A program made the position numbers and the translations under genes. Below are positions 56,301 to 64,000 of a stretch of 64,000 bases of DNA, piece after piece (position 1 is the stretch's first letter; the number at the start of each line of letters is the position of its first letter). Origin of the DNA: Actinophytocola sp963840275 (GTDB lineage: Bacteria; Actinomycetota; Actinomycetes; Mycobacteriales; Pseudonocardiaceae); NCBI GenBank assembly GCA_963840275.1, contig CAWIYK010000003.1, positions 62,001 to 126,000 of the forward strand, written 5' to 3'. The notes beneath the pieces are model-generated. The model searched no databases, had not been told where the DNA came from, and saw nothing but the letters and a program-made list of their open reading frames with translations.

Positions 56301-57124
56301 GCGACGCGTCGGAGGCAGCGGACTGGTGGGCCACCAGCATCGTGCGCATGGCGCCCGGTGTGGTGGAACTGCGCGGCATCCCCGTCCAGGACCTGATCGG
56401 CTCGGTCGACTTCGTCTCGATGATCTGGCTCATGGTCCGCGGCGAGATGCCCGGCGAACGCCAGGCGGCGTTGCTCGAGGCGGCACTGGTCGCCTCGGTC
56501 GACCACGGCCCGCAGGCGCCGTCGATCGCGATCGCCAGGATGACCGCGACCTGCGGTGTCGGCCTCAACAACGCGATGGCGTCCGGCGTCAACGCGCTCG
56601 GCGACGCGCACGGCGGCGCCGGCCAGCAGTGCGTCGAGGCGCTCAGCGAGATCGTCGCGTTGGCGGACCAGGGAACCGACCTCCCGGCGGCCGTCGAGCA
56701 GGTGGTCGCCGGCTACCGCTACGTCCCAGGGTTCGGGCACCGCTTCCACCCGGTGGACCCGCGCCGCGACCCGCTCCTCGCGCTCGTGGACCGCGCGGTC
56801 GCGGACGGTGTGGTGGCGGGCCGGCACCTGCGTGCCGCGCGTGCGGTGGAGACGTTCCTGAACGAGGGCAGGGCGAAACCCGTGCCGATGAACATCGACG
56901 GTGCCACCGCGGTGATCTACGCCGAGCTCGGGTTCGCGCCGCCGTTGGCGCGCGGGCTGTTCGTGCTCAGCCGCAGCGTCGGCATCCTCGCCCACGCGTG
57001 GGAGGAGACCACCCAGGGCAGACGCAACAAAGGACCCATCCCGCGCTCGATCCTCCCCACCTACCGAGGAAAGACCCATGCGGTTGGCGATTCTGCACGG
57101 CCCGAACCTCAACCGCCTCGGTGA
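56297..57124 (+). CDS. Citrate-synthase-superfamily lyase (citryl-CoA-lyase-like)
   Basis: The 275-residue protein is much shorter than citrate synthase (about 430) because the N-terminal domain is cut down. It keeps all three catalytic residues: His in GDAHGGAGQQ, His in FGHRFHPVDPR and Asp in PMNIDGATAV. It also has a lyase-type N-terminal VELRGIPVQDLIG. These lyases cleave citryl-CoA or related acyl-CoA to acetyl-CoA and an oxo acid. It overlaps the next gene by 47 bases, ending in a Pro/Arg-rich tail that may be spurious. Confidence 0.85.
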   Translation: MSDASEAADWWATSIVRMAPGVVELRGIPVQDLIGSVDFVSMIWLMVRGEMPGERQAALLEAALVASVDHGPQAPSIAIARMTATCGVGLNNAMASGVNALGDAHGGAGQQCVEALSEIVALADQGTDLPAAVEQVVAGYRYVPGFGHRFHPVDPRRDPLLALVDRAVADGVVAGRHLRAARAVETFLNEGRAKPVPMNIDGATAVIYAELGFAPPLARGLFVLSRSVGILAHAWEETTQGRRNKGPIPRSILPTYRGKTHAVGDSARPEPQPPR

Positions 57125-57515
57125 GCGGAACCCCGCGAAGTACGGCGAAGCCACACTCGCCGACATCGCCAGGGACGTCGACGCCACCGCGGCCCGGCTG
57201 GACGTGACCGCGCTGCACTTCCAGTCCAACCACGAGGGCGCCCTCACCGAATGGGTGCACGACCACCAGTCCGATGTGGACGGTTACGTGGTGAACCCCG
57301 CCGGCCTGTCCTCGTACGGATACCCGTGGCTCGACGCCCTGCGGGACACCGGCCGCCCGTACGCCGTCGTGCACCTTTCCCAGTGGCACGCCCAGGACGG
57401 TCGCGAACGGACCGACATCTTCGCCCCGACCGCGACGGTCTACCTCGCCGGCGCGGGTTGGCGCGGGTACTCCCTCGCCGTGGCGGCACTCGTGCATCAA
57501 CTCCGGGGGGAGTAG
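57078..57515 (+). CDS. Divergent type II dehydroquinase-like protein
   Basis: The 145-residue protein has the AroQ fold: LHGPNLNRLGERNPAKYG (Arg and Tyr kept), FQSNHEGALTEWVHD, VNPAGLS and VVHLSQWHAQ. But the usual GAYTHTS loop with its conserved His is replaced by AGLSSYGYPWLD, and the C-terminal Arg-rich stretch is altered (DGRERTDIF). So 3-dehydroquinate may not be its substrate. It belongs with the CoA-transferase and lyase, not with aromatic biosynthesis. Confidence 0.82.
   Translation: MRLAILHGPNLNRLGERNPAKYGEATLADIARDVDATAARLDVTALHFQSNHEGALTEWVHDHQSDVDGYVVNPAGLSSYGYPWLDALRDTGRPYAVVHLSQWHAQDGRERTDIFAPTATVYLAGAGWRGYSLAVAALVHQLRGE
57269..57281 (-). repeat. 13-bp palindromic word, copy 8
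   Basis: GTCCACATCGGAC on the minus strand, inside the dehydroquinase-like gene. Confidence 0.75.
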
Positions 57516-57680
57516 GTATCCCGTGCGGTTCGGCGACTCCGGTCCGGTCAGTCCCAGAGACCGCAGACCGGTGACGCGCAGGAGCGTGTCGACGACACCC
57601 GCCGTGGCACGTGCGGTCAGCACCGCGAACCCGAGCCAACCGAACGTCAGCAACAGCGACGTGCCAGGCACTTTCAGTCC
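57515..57680 (-). pseudogene. Fragment of a membrane protein
   Basis: On the minus strand, in a frame different from the neighbouring membrane gene, SLLLTFGWLGFAVLTARATA then GVVDTLLRVTGL reads like one or two transmembrane segments with conserved-looking ends. No start or stop of its own is present. It fills the gap between the dehydroquinase-like and membrane genes. Confidence 0.35.
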
Positions 57681-58216
57681 CGACAGCGACGTAGGTAGTA
57701 CGCGTAGGTGACCGCACCCAGCAGGGGTGCCCACAGCAGCAGCGGCAGGTAGCAGACGACCAGCAGGACGTGCCCGCTCGTCCCCGAGAACCCGATCTCT
57801 CCCACGTGCGGGAAGTCCCGGAACGCCCACGCCCAGAGGAACGCCAGCGCGAGCGCGCCCAGTGTCGCCGGGACGATGGCCGCGGACGGCGCGACCCGGC
57901 GCCCGCCGATGAGCGGGAGCCACGCCGGCGCCCGTTCGCCCCATGGTCGGACCAGGCCGAGCGTGAGCAGGGCGAGCGCCTCACAGACCACGCTCAACCC
58001 GGTGACGTACACGGCTTCCCAACCGTGCACGGTGACTTCGGCGCCATCGACGCGCAGGCCGAGCGGGAGGCCCGCGACCAGTGCCAGCCGCCAGAGACCG
58101 GACGGCAGGGTCACCAGCGGAACCAGATGCGCCGCGACGACGGCCCAGCGTTGCGGTGGTCTGTCGTCGCGAGGGTGCGTGCGCACTGGTCGAGGCAGGA
58201 CGGTCGTGTGGGCCAT
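57674..58216 (-). CDS. Integral membrane protein, unknown function
   Basis: The 180-residue protein has about four transmembrane segments (RWAVVAAHLVPLVTLPSGLW, VTGLSVVCEALALLTLGLVR, AAIVPATLGALALAFLWAWA, VLLVVCYLPLLLWAPLLGAV). Both ends are basic and cytosolic. I recognise no domain. The ATG at 58216 has only weak upstream GAG. It is separated from the island by a decayed fragment and from the LacI gene by 73 bases. Confidence 0.7.
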   Translation of the reverse strand: MAHTTVLPRPVRTHPRDDRPPQRWAVVAAHLVPLVTLPSGLWRLALVAGLPLGLRVDGAEVTVHGWEAVYVTGLSVVCEALALLTLGLVRPWGERAPAWLPLIGGRRVAPSAAIVPATLGALALAFLWAWAFRDFPHVGEIGFSGTSGHVLLVVCYLPLLLWAPLLGAVTYAYYLRRCRD

Positions 58217-58289
58217 GCTGCGAGTCTCGGTCAGGCGCCCGTGACCGGACTCCCTCCCAGGTATGGACCAACTCCGCCGCGAAGGTGAT

Positions 58290-59312
58290 TCACCTGGCGG
58301 TCGTGGTGCGTCGGGGGACGAGTGTCGGTGAGAGCTTCACGTGTGCGGAGGTCTTGTCGCGGTCGGCGATGCGTTCCAGGAGGAGGCGGGCGGCGTTGGC
58401 GCCGATCTGGTGTCCGGCCTGGTCGACGCTGGTGAGGGAGATCGGGCCGAGTGCGGCGAAGGTGGTGTTGTCGTAGCCGGCGAGGGAGATGTCGTCGGGA
58501 ACGGTGAGGCCGGCCTCGGTGAGGGCCTCGAGTACGCCCATGGCGACGATGTCCGCGCCGGCGAAGATGGCGGTGGGTCGTTGCCGGCGGGCCAGGAGTT
58601 GTTGCGTGCCTTCGTAACCACCCGCCTGCGTGTAGGTGGTGGAGACGACGTCGATCTCGTCGGCGAGGCCTCGTGCCGTCATCGCGGCGCGGTAACCGTT
58701 GGCACGGACGGCGTTGGGCATCTCGGCCAGGCGGGTGGGGTCGGTCTCGTGGTGTTCGATGTGGGCGATGCCGCGGTGGCCGAGGTCGGCGAGGTGGTTG
58801 ACGACCAGCGCGGCGCCGGTGAAGTCGTCGTCGGTCACGGTGTCGTACCTGGCCGAGTTGCCGTGTCTGCCCACGACCACTGTCGGCACCGTCTCCGCGA
58901 TGTGGTTCAGGTGTCCGGCGGGGGCGGTCGGGGCGATCAGCACCAGGCCGTCCATGCCGCGGTCGATCATGGCCTCGGTGACCTTGACCTCCCGTTCGTC
59001 GTTGCTTCCCGGGCCAAGCAGCACCTGGTACTCGGTGTCGCGGAGGGCGTCGGTCAGGCCGTCGAGGATGTCGGGGAAGAACGGGTTGCGGAGGTCGGGG
59101 AGCATGACGCCGATGGTGTACGTCTGTCCGCGCATGCCCCTGGCCGCGGCGCGCGGTCGGTAGCCGAGCTCGGCGATCACCTCGCGCACCTTCGCCTGCA
59201 TGGCGGGGCTGGTCCCGTACGCGTTGCGCAGCACCTTGGACACCGCCGTCGTGGAGACGTTCGCGTGCCGCGCGACGTCGACGATCGTGATCCGCCTCGG
59301 TGCTGACGCCAC
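58290..59312 (-). CDS. LacI family repressor of rhamnoside operon
   Basis: The protein (340 residues from GTG 59312) has an N-terminal HTH (ITIVDVARHANVSTTAVSKV), a hinge with ARGMRGQT, and a periplasmic-binding-type effector domain (IGVMLPDLRNPFFPDILDGL, AIFAGADIVAMGVLEAL, ISLAGYDNTTFA). GTG 59312 has GGAGG 5 bases upstream; ATG 59324 in frame has no site. Divergent from the sugar ABC operon with LacI-type palindromes in the gap, so it most likely represses that operon until sugar binds. Confidence 0.93.
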   Translation of the reverse strand: MASAPRRITIVDVARHANVSTTAVSKVLRNAYGTSPAMQAKVREVIAELGYRPRAAARGMRGQTYTIGVMLPDLRNPFFPDILDGLTDALRDTEYQVLLGPGSNDEREVKVTEAMIDRGMDGLVLIAPTAPAGHLNHIAETVPTVVVGRHGNSARYDTVTDDDFTGAALVVNHLADLGHRGIAHIEHHETDPTRLAEMPNAVRANGYRAAMTARGLADEIDVVSTTYTQAGGYEGTQQLLARRQRPTAIFAGADIVAMGVLEALTEAGLTVPDDISLAGYDNTTFAALGPISLTSVDQAGHQIGANAARLLLERIADRDKTSAHVKLSPTLVPRRTTTAR

Positions 59313-59367
59313 CCGATCCTCCATCGCCGGTGGGGAACGTTGCCCGCCGATCCTAGCTGGCTGTGTC

Positions 59368-59397
59368 TTGACGATGCGGTGACCTGCCTCATAGAGT
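59368..59397 (+). promoter_or_regulatory. Putative promoter for the sugar ABC operon
   Basis: TTGACG at 59368-59373 is followed after 18 bases by TAGAGT at 59392-59397, a fair sigma-70-type pair. The two LacI-type sites at 59409-59420 and 59464-59475 lie downstream, so a bound repressor would block transcription. Confidence 0.45.
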
Positions 59398-59463
59398 CGG
59401 CCGCACTTGTAAAACGTTACCCACGCTCCGACGGCCTCAGCGGCCACCAGCGCACGCATTGGA

Positions 59464-59475
59464 TGAAACGTTTCA
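59464..59475. promoter_or_regulatory. LacI-type operator
   Basis: TGAAACGTTTCA (59464-59475) is a perfect 12-bp palindrome with the AACGTT core typical of LacI/GalR sites. A related half, GTAAAACGTTAC, lies at 59409-59420. Both are in the divergent gap, so the 59312 repressor is the expected binder. Confidence 0.8.
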
Positions 59476-59490
59476 ATCAGGTAGGCGCCA

Positions 59491-60444
59491 ATGACAGTCG
59501 CCCCGCACGACCGGCTTGACGAGCCCGTGACGGCAACGTCGCGGCCAGCGCCGCCGCACGGCCGAGGGGCGAGGCAGCGGTCCGCTCCTTCGTGGTGGTT
59601 CGTGGTGCCGGCACTGGCTCTGTTCGCCTTCGTCGTCCTGGTGCCGAGTGCGCGGGGCGTCTACTACGCCTTCACCGACTGGGACGGGTTGAGCCCGGAG
59701 CTCTCGTTCGTGGGCCTCGGCAACTTCCAGGAGATGTTCACCGACCCCGCCGCGGTGCAGGCGCTGTGGCACACGTTGGTCATCGCGGTGGCGATCACGG
59801 TCATCCAGAACGGGATCGGTCTGCTGCTCGCACTCGGCGTCAACACGGTCATCAAGTCTCGCAACGTGTTGCGGGTGTTCCTGTTCGCGCCGGCGGTGAT
59901 CACGCCGATCGTGACCGCCTACCTGTGGCGCAACCTGCTCGGCCCGGACGGCGCGGTCAACAGTCTGCTCGGCGCGGTCGGGCTGGACTCCTGGCGGCAG
60001 AACTGGCTCGGCGACCCGGACCTCGCGCTGTGGTCGGTGGTCGCGGTGATCGTGTGGCAGTTCGCCGGCTACTCGATGGTGATCTTCCTGGCCGGTCTGC
60101 AGTCGATCCCGAAGGAGATCTACGAGGCGGCCGCCATCGACGGTGCGGGGCCGGTGCGCCGGTTCTGGTCGGTCGTGCGGCCGCTGCTCGCGCCGGCGCT
60201 CACGATCAACCTGATGCTGTCGATCATCGGCGGCATCAAGCTGTTCGACCAGGTGTACGCGCTGACCGGCGGCGGACCGGGCCACGCGACCGACACGCTG
60301 TCCACCCTGATCTACAAGGACGCGTTCACGCTGGGGGAGTTCGGGTACAGCATCGCGCTCGCCGTCGTGCTCACCGCGGTCGTCGCGATGGCCTCCTCTG
60401 GGCAGTACTTCCTGTTGTCCCGCAACGAGAGGGCGGCGTCGTGA
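59491..60444 (+). CDS. Sugar ABC permease (MalF/UgpA type)
   Basis: The 317-residue membrane protein has about six transmembrane segments and the permease EAA loop (EIYEAAAIDGAGPVRRFWSV). An N-terminal cytosolic leader of about 30 residues precedes helix 1. It is coupled by GTGA to the second permease. The ATPase is absent from the operon, so a shared MsiK-type ATPase elsewhere is expected, as usual in actinobacteria. Confidence 0.94.
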   Translation: MTVAPHDRLDEPVTATSRPAPPHGRGARQRSAPSWWFVVPALALFAFVVLVPSARGVYYAFTDWDGLSPELSFVGLGNFQEMFTDPAAVQALWHTLVIAVAITVIQNGIGLLLALGVNTVIKSRNVLRVFLFAPAVITPIVTAYLWRNLLGPDGAVNSLLGAVGLDSWRQNWLGDPDLALWSVVAVIVWQFAGYSMVIFLAGLQSIPKEIYEAAAIDGAGPVRRFWSVVRPLLAPALTINLMLSIIGGIKLFDQVYALTGGGPGHATDTLSTLIYKDAFTLGEFGYSIALAVVLTAVVAMASSGQYFLLSRNERAAS

Positions 60445-61262
60445 ACCGCTATCGGGTGCGGACATTGTGGCTGGAACTGGTGATGGTGGCCGCGGCGCTG
60501 GTCGTCGGCTTCCCGATCTACGTCCTGGTCAACCTCGCCGTGCGGCAGCCGTCGGACGTGGCGTCGCCGATCGCGCCGACCACCTCGCCGACCCTCGACA
60601 ACTTCGGCCAGGCCTGGCAACAGGGTGCGCTCGGCGGCGCGCTGCTGAACAGCGTGCTCGTGACCGCGGGCAGTGTGGTGATCGTGCTGGCCGTCTCGGC
60701 GCTGGCCGCGTATCCGCTGGCCCGGGTCGCCGCCCGCTGGTCCCGCTGGACGTTCCTGCTGATCATGCTGGGGCTCATCCTGCCGTTCCAGCTCGCCGCC
60801 CTGCCGCTGTACCAGACCATGCGGGACCTCGGGCTGCTCGGCACCCCGTGGGCGCTGATCCTGTTCTACTCAGGACTCCAGGTGCCGTTCACGACGTTCC
60901 TCTACGTGGGGTTCCTCCGCGCCATGCCGCGTGACTTCGAGGACGCCGCGCTCATCGACGGTTGCACGCCGCTGCAAGGGTTCCGGTACGTGGTGTTCCC
61001 GATGCTGAAGCCGGTGACCGTGACCGCGCTGGTACTCAACGCGGTGTCCGTGTGGAACGACTTCTTCACCCCGCTGCTGTACCTGTCCGGCAGCACCCAG
61101 CAGACCATGCCGGTCGCCATCGCCGGGTTCGTCGGCCAGTACGTCTCGGACTGGAACCTCATCTTCGCAGCGCTGGTGATCAGCATCGTGCCGATCCTCG
61201 TCGTCTACTTCGCGCTGCAACGCAGCATCATCAACGGCTTCGCGGGAGGGCTCAAAGGATGA
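60441..61262 (+). CDS. Sugar ABC permease (MalG/UgpE type)
   Basis: The 273-residue membrane protein has about six transmembrane segments and the EAA-like loop DFEDAALIDGCTPLQGFRYV. GTG 60441 overlaps the first permease stop, and its 3' end overlaps the rhamnosidase by 4 bases. It pairs with the first permease to form the channel. Confidence 0.94.
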   Translation: MNRYRVRTLWLELVMVAAALVVGFPIYVLVNLAVRQPSDVASPIAPTTSPTLDNFGQAWQQGALGGALLNSVLVTAGSVVIVLAVSALAAYPLARVAARWSRWTFLLIMLGLILPFQLAALPLYQTMRDLGLLGTPWALILFYSGLQVPFTTFLYVGFLRAMPRDFEDAALIDGCTPLQGFRYVVFPMLKPVTVTALVLNAVSVWNDFFTPLLYLSGSTQQTMPVAIAGFVGQYVSDWNLIFAALVISIVPILVVYFALQRSIINGFAGGLKG

Positions 61263-63892
61263 CGGACGCGGTGCGTCCCTACGGTTTGCGTACCGAACAG
61301 CGACACGAACCGATGGGACTGGACGAGCCGAGCCCGAGGCTGTCGTGGCGGCTCGAGTGCGATCGCCGGGGCGCTGCCCAGAGCGCCTACCGGCTCGTCG
61401 CGGCCGAGCGTGCCGCGGACCTCGACGAGCCGGACCGCCTGCTGTGGGACAGCGGGCGACGGGAGTCCGACGACTGTGTGCTCGTGCCGTGGGACGGGCC
61501 GGCGCTGCGATCGGCCACCCGGTACCACTGGCGCGTCGAGGTCTGGGACGAGGCGGGCGCCCCAGTCGGTGCCGCACAGAGCTGGTTCGAGACCGGCTTG
61601 CTGCACCGCGAGGACTGGACCGCGACGTGGATCGGGCGGGACCACGACACGCAACCGCCGTTCGACCCGCCCACCGACCACGACCTGCCGCGCGGCGAGC
61701 CGCCGCTGAACCTGCGGCGCGAGTTCGTCCTGTCCCGCGAACCCGTGTGTGCCAGGCTGTATGCCACCGCGCACGGGGTGTACGAGGCGGAGCTGAACGG
61801 ATCCCGCGTCGGCGACCTCGAGCTGGCGCCGGGGTGGACCGAGTACGCGCATCGACTCCAGTACCAGACCTACGACGTGACATCCTTGCTGCGCAAGGGA
61901 AGCAACGTGCTCGGTGCCGTCGTCGCCGACGGATGGTGGTGCGGGTTCGTCGGTTTCGACGAGCGGCGTGCCGCGCTGCACTACGGTGACCGGCCGGGTC
62001 TCCTCGCGCAGCTGGTGGTCGACTTCGCGGACGGGAGTCGGCAGGTGGTGCCCACCGACGCGGCGTGGACGGAGTGCCCCGGCCCGGTCCGGGTCGCCGA
62101 CCTGCTGATGGGCGAGTACGTCGACGCGTCCTTCGTGGCGGGGGTGGAGTACCCGGTCGCGGTGCTCGACACCGAGTTGGGACCGCTGGTGGCCGAGCCC
62201 GACCACCCGATCCGGGTCACCCGCGAGGTGTCGCCGATCTCCGTGACGACGCGGGAACCCGGCCGGTTCGTCGTCGACTTCGGACAGAACCTGGTCGGAC
62301 GCGTGCGGTTGACCCTCCGCGGCGCGGAGCGAGGGCGGCGGATCGTCATCAGGCACGCGGAAATCCTCGACGACGGCGAGCTGTACGTCACCAACCTGCG
62401 TCGCGCGGCGGCCACCGACACCTACGTCGCCGGCGGCGCGGACACCGAAGTGTTCGAGCCCCGCTTCACCTATCACGGCTTCCGGTACGTCGAGGTCGAC
62501 AACCATCCCGGCGGTCTGTCCACAACGGACCTCACCGCGCGAGTGCTGCACAACGACACGCCGTGGACCGGACAATTCGAATGTTCCGACGAGCTGGTCA
62601 ACCGGCTGCAGGCCAACATCACCTGGGGACAGCGGGGCAACTTCCTCGGCGTGCCAACGGACTGCCCGCAGCGCGACGAACGCCTCGGCTGGCTCGGGGA
62701 CGCGCAGATCTTCGCCCCGACCGCCAGCCGCAACGCCGACGTCGCCGCGTTCTTCGCCCGCTGGCTGCGGGACGTGGTCGACGGGCAGGACGCCGACGGC
62801 GCGTTCCGGGACGTCGCACCGAACGTCGGCATGCGGCGGGCGGCGGCACCGGCCTGGGGCGACGCCGGCGTGATCATCCCGTGGCACCTGTGGCGCACCT
62901 ACGGCGACCGCCGCGCGCTGGAGCGCGGCTTCGACGCCATGGTCGCCTGGGTCGCGCACATCCGTCGGCACAACCCGGACCTGCGGTGGCGGCACCGCAC
63001 GGGCCACTCCTACGGCGACTGGCTCCAGGTCGACGCCGTCACCCCGCGAGACGTGCTGTCCACCGCCTACTTCGCCCGCAGCGCACAGCTCGTGGCCGAG
63101 GCGGCCGACGTGCTGGGGCGGCACGAGGTGGCCGAGGAGCACCGGGCGCTGCACGCCGCGATCCGCACCGCGTTCGTCGAGTCCTATGTGGACGAGGGCG
63201 GCGGCGTCGAGGGCGGCACACAGACCGCCTACCTGCTGGCGCTGGCGTTCGGGCTGGTCCCGGACGACCTGGTAGCGGCGGCGGTGGACCACCTCGCCGC
63301 AGACGTCGAGAAGCGCGACATCCGACTCACCACCGGGTTCGTCGGCGTTGCCCTGCTGTGCCCGGTTCTGGCCGACCACGGCCGCGCCGATCTCGCCTAC
63401 GCGTTGCTGCGGCAGGAGGAGTACCCGTCGTGGGGCTACTCGATCCGACAGGGCGCCACCACGATCTGGGAACGCTGGGACGGCTGGACCGAACACGGCG
63501 GGTTCCAGGCCGCCGCCATGAACTCCTTCAACCACTACAGCCTCGGCAGCGTCGGCGACTGGCTCTTCGGCCGCGTCGCCGGCATCGACCAGGCACCCGG
63601 CTCGGTCGCCTACCGCGAACTCCTGTTGCGCCCGCTGCCGGGCGGCGGCCTCACCTGGGCGCGAGCCGAGCAGGAGACCGCGCGCGGCCGGGTGGCCTGC
63701 GGCTGGTCCGTCGCCGACGGCGTCGTCACCGTGACCGCGACCGTCCCGCCGGGCTGCACCGCCTTGCTGGCGGTGCCCACCACCGACCCCGCCAGCGTCC
63801 GCGTCGACGGCGAGCGCGCGGGCGCGACGCCGCGGCTGTCGTCCGGCACCCACGTCGTCACCGCCACCGCACCGAACCAGGAGACACCGTGA
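61259..63892 (+). CDS. GH78 alpha-L-rhamnosidase
   Basis: The 877-residue enzyme has the GH78 layout: an N-terminal Ig-like domain (LDEPSPRLSWRLEC), beta domains, and an (alpha/alpha)6 barrel (about 440-790). Likely catalytic groups are in VPTDCPQRDERLGWLGDA (acid Glu) and TTIWERWDGWTEHGGF (base Glu). No signal peptide is present, so the substrate would be imported first. It is translated with the sugar importer, so rhamnosides are the likely transported sugars. Confidence 0.94.
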   Translation: MTDAVRPYGLRTEQRHEPMGLDEPSPRLSWRLECDRRGAAQSAYRLVAAERAADLDEPDRLLWDSGRRESDDCVLVPWDGPALRSATRYHWRVEVWDEAGAPVGAAQSWFETGLLHREDWTATWIGRDHDTQPPFDPPTDHDLPRGEPPLNLRREFVLSREPVCARLYATAHGVYEAELNGSRVGDLELAPGWTEYAHRLQYQTYDVTSLLRKGSNVLGAVVADGWWCGFVGFDERRAALHYGDRPGLLAQLVVDFADGSRQVVPTDAAWTECPGPVRVADLLMGEYVDASFVAGVEYPVAVLDTELGPLVAEPDHPIRVTREVSPISVTTREPGRFVVDFGQNLVGRVRLTLRGAERGRRIVIRHAEILDDGELYVTNLRRAAATDTYVAGGADTEVFEPRFTYHGFRYVEVDNHPGGLSTTDLTARVLHNDTPWTGQFECSDELVNRLQANITWGQRGNFLGVPTDCPQRDERLGWLGDAQIFAPTASRNADVAAFFARWLRDVVDGQDADGAFRDVAPNVGMRRAAAPAWGDAGVIIPWHLWRTYGDRRALERGFDAMVAWVAHIRRHNPDLRWRHRTGHSYGDWLQVDAVTPRDVLSTAYFARSAQLVAEAADVLGRHEVAEEHRALHAAIRTAFVESYVDEGGGVEGGTQTAYLLALAFGLVPDDLVAAAVDHLAADVEKRDIRLTTGFVGVALLCPVLADHGRADLAYALLRQEEYPSWGYSIRQGATTIWERWDGWTEHGGFQAAAMNSFNHYSLGSVGDWLFGRVAGIDQAPGSVAYRELLLRPLPGGGLTWARAEQETARGRVACGWSVADGVVTVTATVPPGCTALLAVPTTDPASVRVDGERAGATPRLSSGTHVVTATAPNQETP
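62518..62530 (+). repeat. 13-bp palindromic word, copy 9
   Basis: GTCCACAACGGAC inside the rhamnosidase gene. A one-base variant, GTCCTATGTGGAC, lies at 63181-63193 in the same gene. Confidence 0.75.
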
Positions 63893-64000
63893 AGACCGCA
63901 TCGGCCCTACTCGCCGTGATCACCGCCACCAGCATGCTGGCCGCCTGCAGCGGCGGCACGAACGCCGCCAGCGGCGACGCCAACACCCTCACGCTCGCGT
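63889..64000 (+). CDS. Sugar ABC substrate-binding lipoprotein, N-terminus only
   Basis: Only about 37 residues are in the window. GTG 63889 overlaps the rhamnosidase stop and follows GGAGA. The signal sequence ALLAVITATSMLAACSGG ends in a lipobox Cys, then a Ser/Gly/Ala linker. Position after two permeases and a glycosidase points to the binding protein of the same importer. Confidence 0.85.
   Translation, partial: MKTASALLAVITATSMLAACSGGTNAASGDANTLTLA

Noticed and set aside
6817..62530. The 13-bp word as a transposon end or attachment site
   Set aside because: Copies lie inside intact genes, in reading frame, without flanking duplications or interruption of the proteins.

Overview
The window looks like chromosomal DNA of a high-GC actinobacterium, most likely a member of Pseudonocardiales or a close relative. 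The signs are strong G/C third-position bias, frequent GTG starts, many 4-bp stop/start overlaps, actinobacterial high-affinity uptake [NiFe]-hydrogenase genes of the group 1h type, ESX/WXG-type secretion proteins, and many lipoprotein and Tat exports. Assignments were made by reading translated sequence and motifs; no database search was possible.

Layout. (1) 1-15.7 kb is a hydrogen-oxidation island. A leftward operon carries the hydrogenase small subunit and the N-terminus of the large subunit. A long rightward operon carries two SIS-domain proteins around a small HypC-like chaperone, a second near-identical small subunit, a conserved hydrogenase-associated protein, a maturation protease, hypC-D-E-A-B, a small acidic protein and hypF. 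An MFS transporter converges on hypF. Two XRE-type regulators, a YceI protein and a muconolactone-isomerase-like protein lie between the operons. (2) 15.8-39 kb is a mosaic accessory region: a frameshifted pentapeptide-repeat protein, a DUF4349 lipoprotein, a ferredoxin-reductase-like flavoprotein, a MarR/SDR divergent pair, an ESX-type polymorphic toxin (NucA/NucB nuclease) with a SMI1-type immunity protein, exported hydrolases, a large metzincin-like protease, a TPR regulator and a sialidase-like protein. It is littered with gene remnants: two internally deleted methyltransferases, an AMP-ligase fragment and a broken TPR regulator. (3) 39-57.5 kb is a catabolic island with quinate/shikimate-type enzymes: a three-domain dehydroshikimate-dehydratase fusion, a shikimate dehydrogenase, a PQQ-type dehydrogenase and a ThuA protein. 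It also holds a Liv-type ABC importer with a LivM-LivG fusion, a thiamine-diphosphate enzyme, an aldehyde dehydrogenase, an IclR regulator, a CoA-transferase, a citrate-synthase-like lyase and a divergent type II dehydroquinase. (4) 58.3-64 kb is a LacI-controlled sugar ABC importer with a GH78 alpha-L-rhamnosidase, running off the right edge.

How the genes work together. In the hydrogenase island HypA/B supply nickel, HypC/D/E/F build the Fe(CN)2CO group, and the protease finishes the large subunit. The SIS/HypC-like genes and the second small subunit are accessories of unknown role. In the catabolic island the content suggests uptake of an aromatic or cyclic-polyol acid, oxidation by PQQ- or NAD-linked dehydrogenases, dehydration, CoA activation and C-C cleavage; substrate and order are inference. 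In the last operon rhamnosides would be imported, hydrolysed and sensed by LacI.

The most unexpected signals are a 13-bp interrupted palindrome (GTCCACAWYGGAC) present at least nine times in unrelated genes, the orphan second hydrogenase small subunit, the triple-domain dehydratase, and the CoA-transferase/citryl-lyase-like/dehydroquinase-like module.
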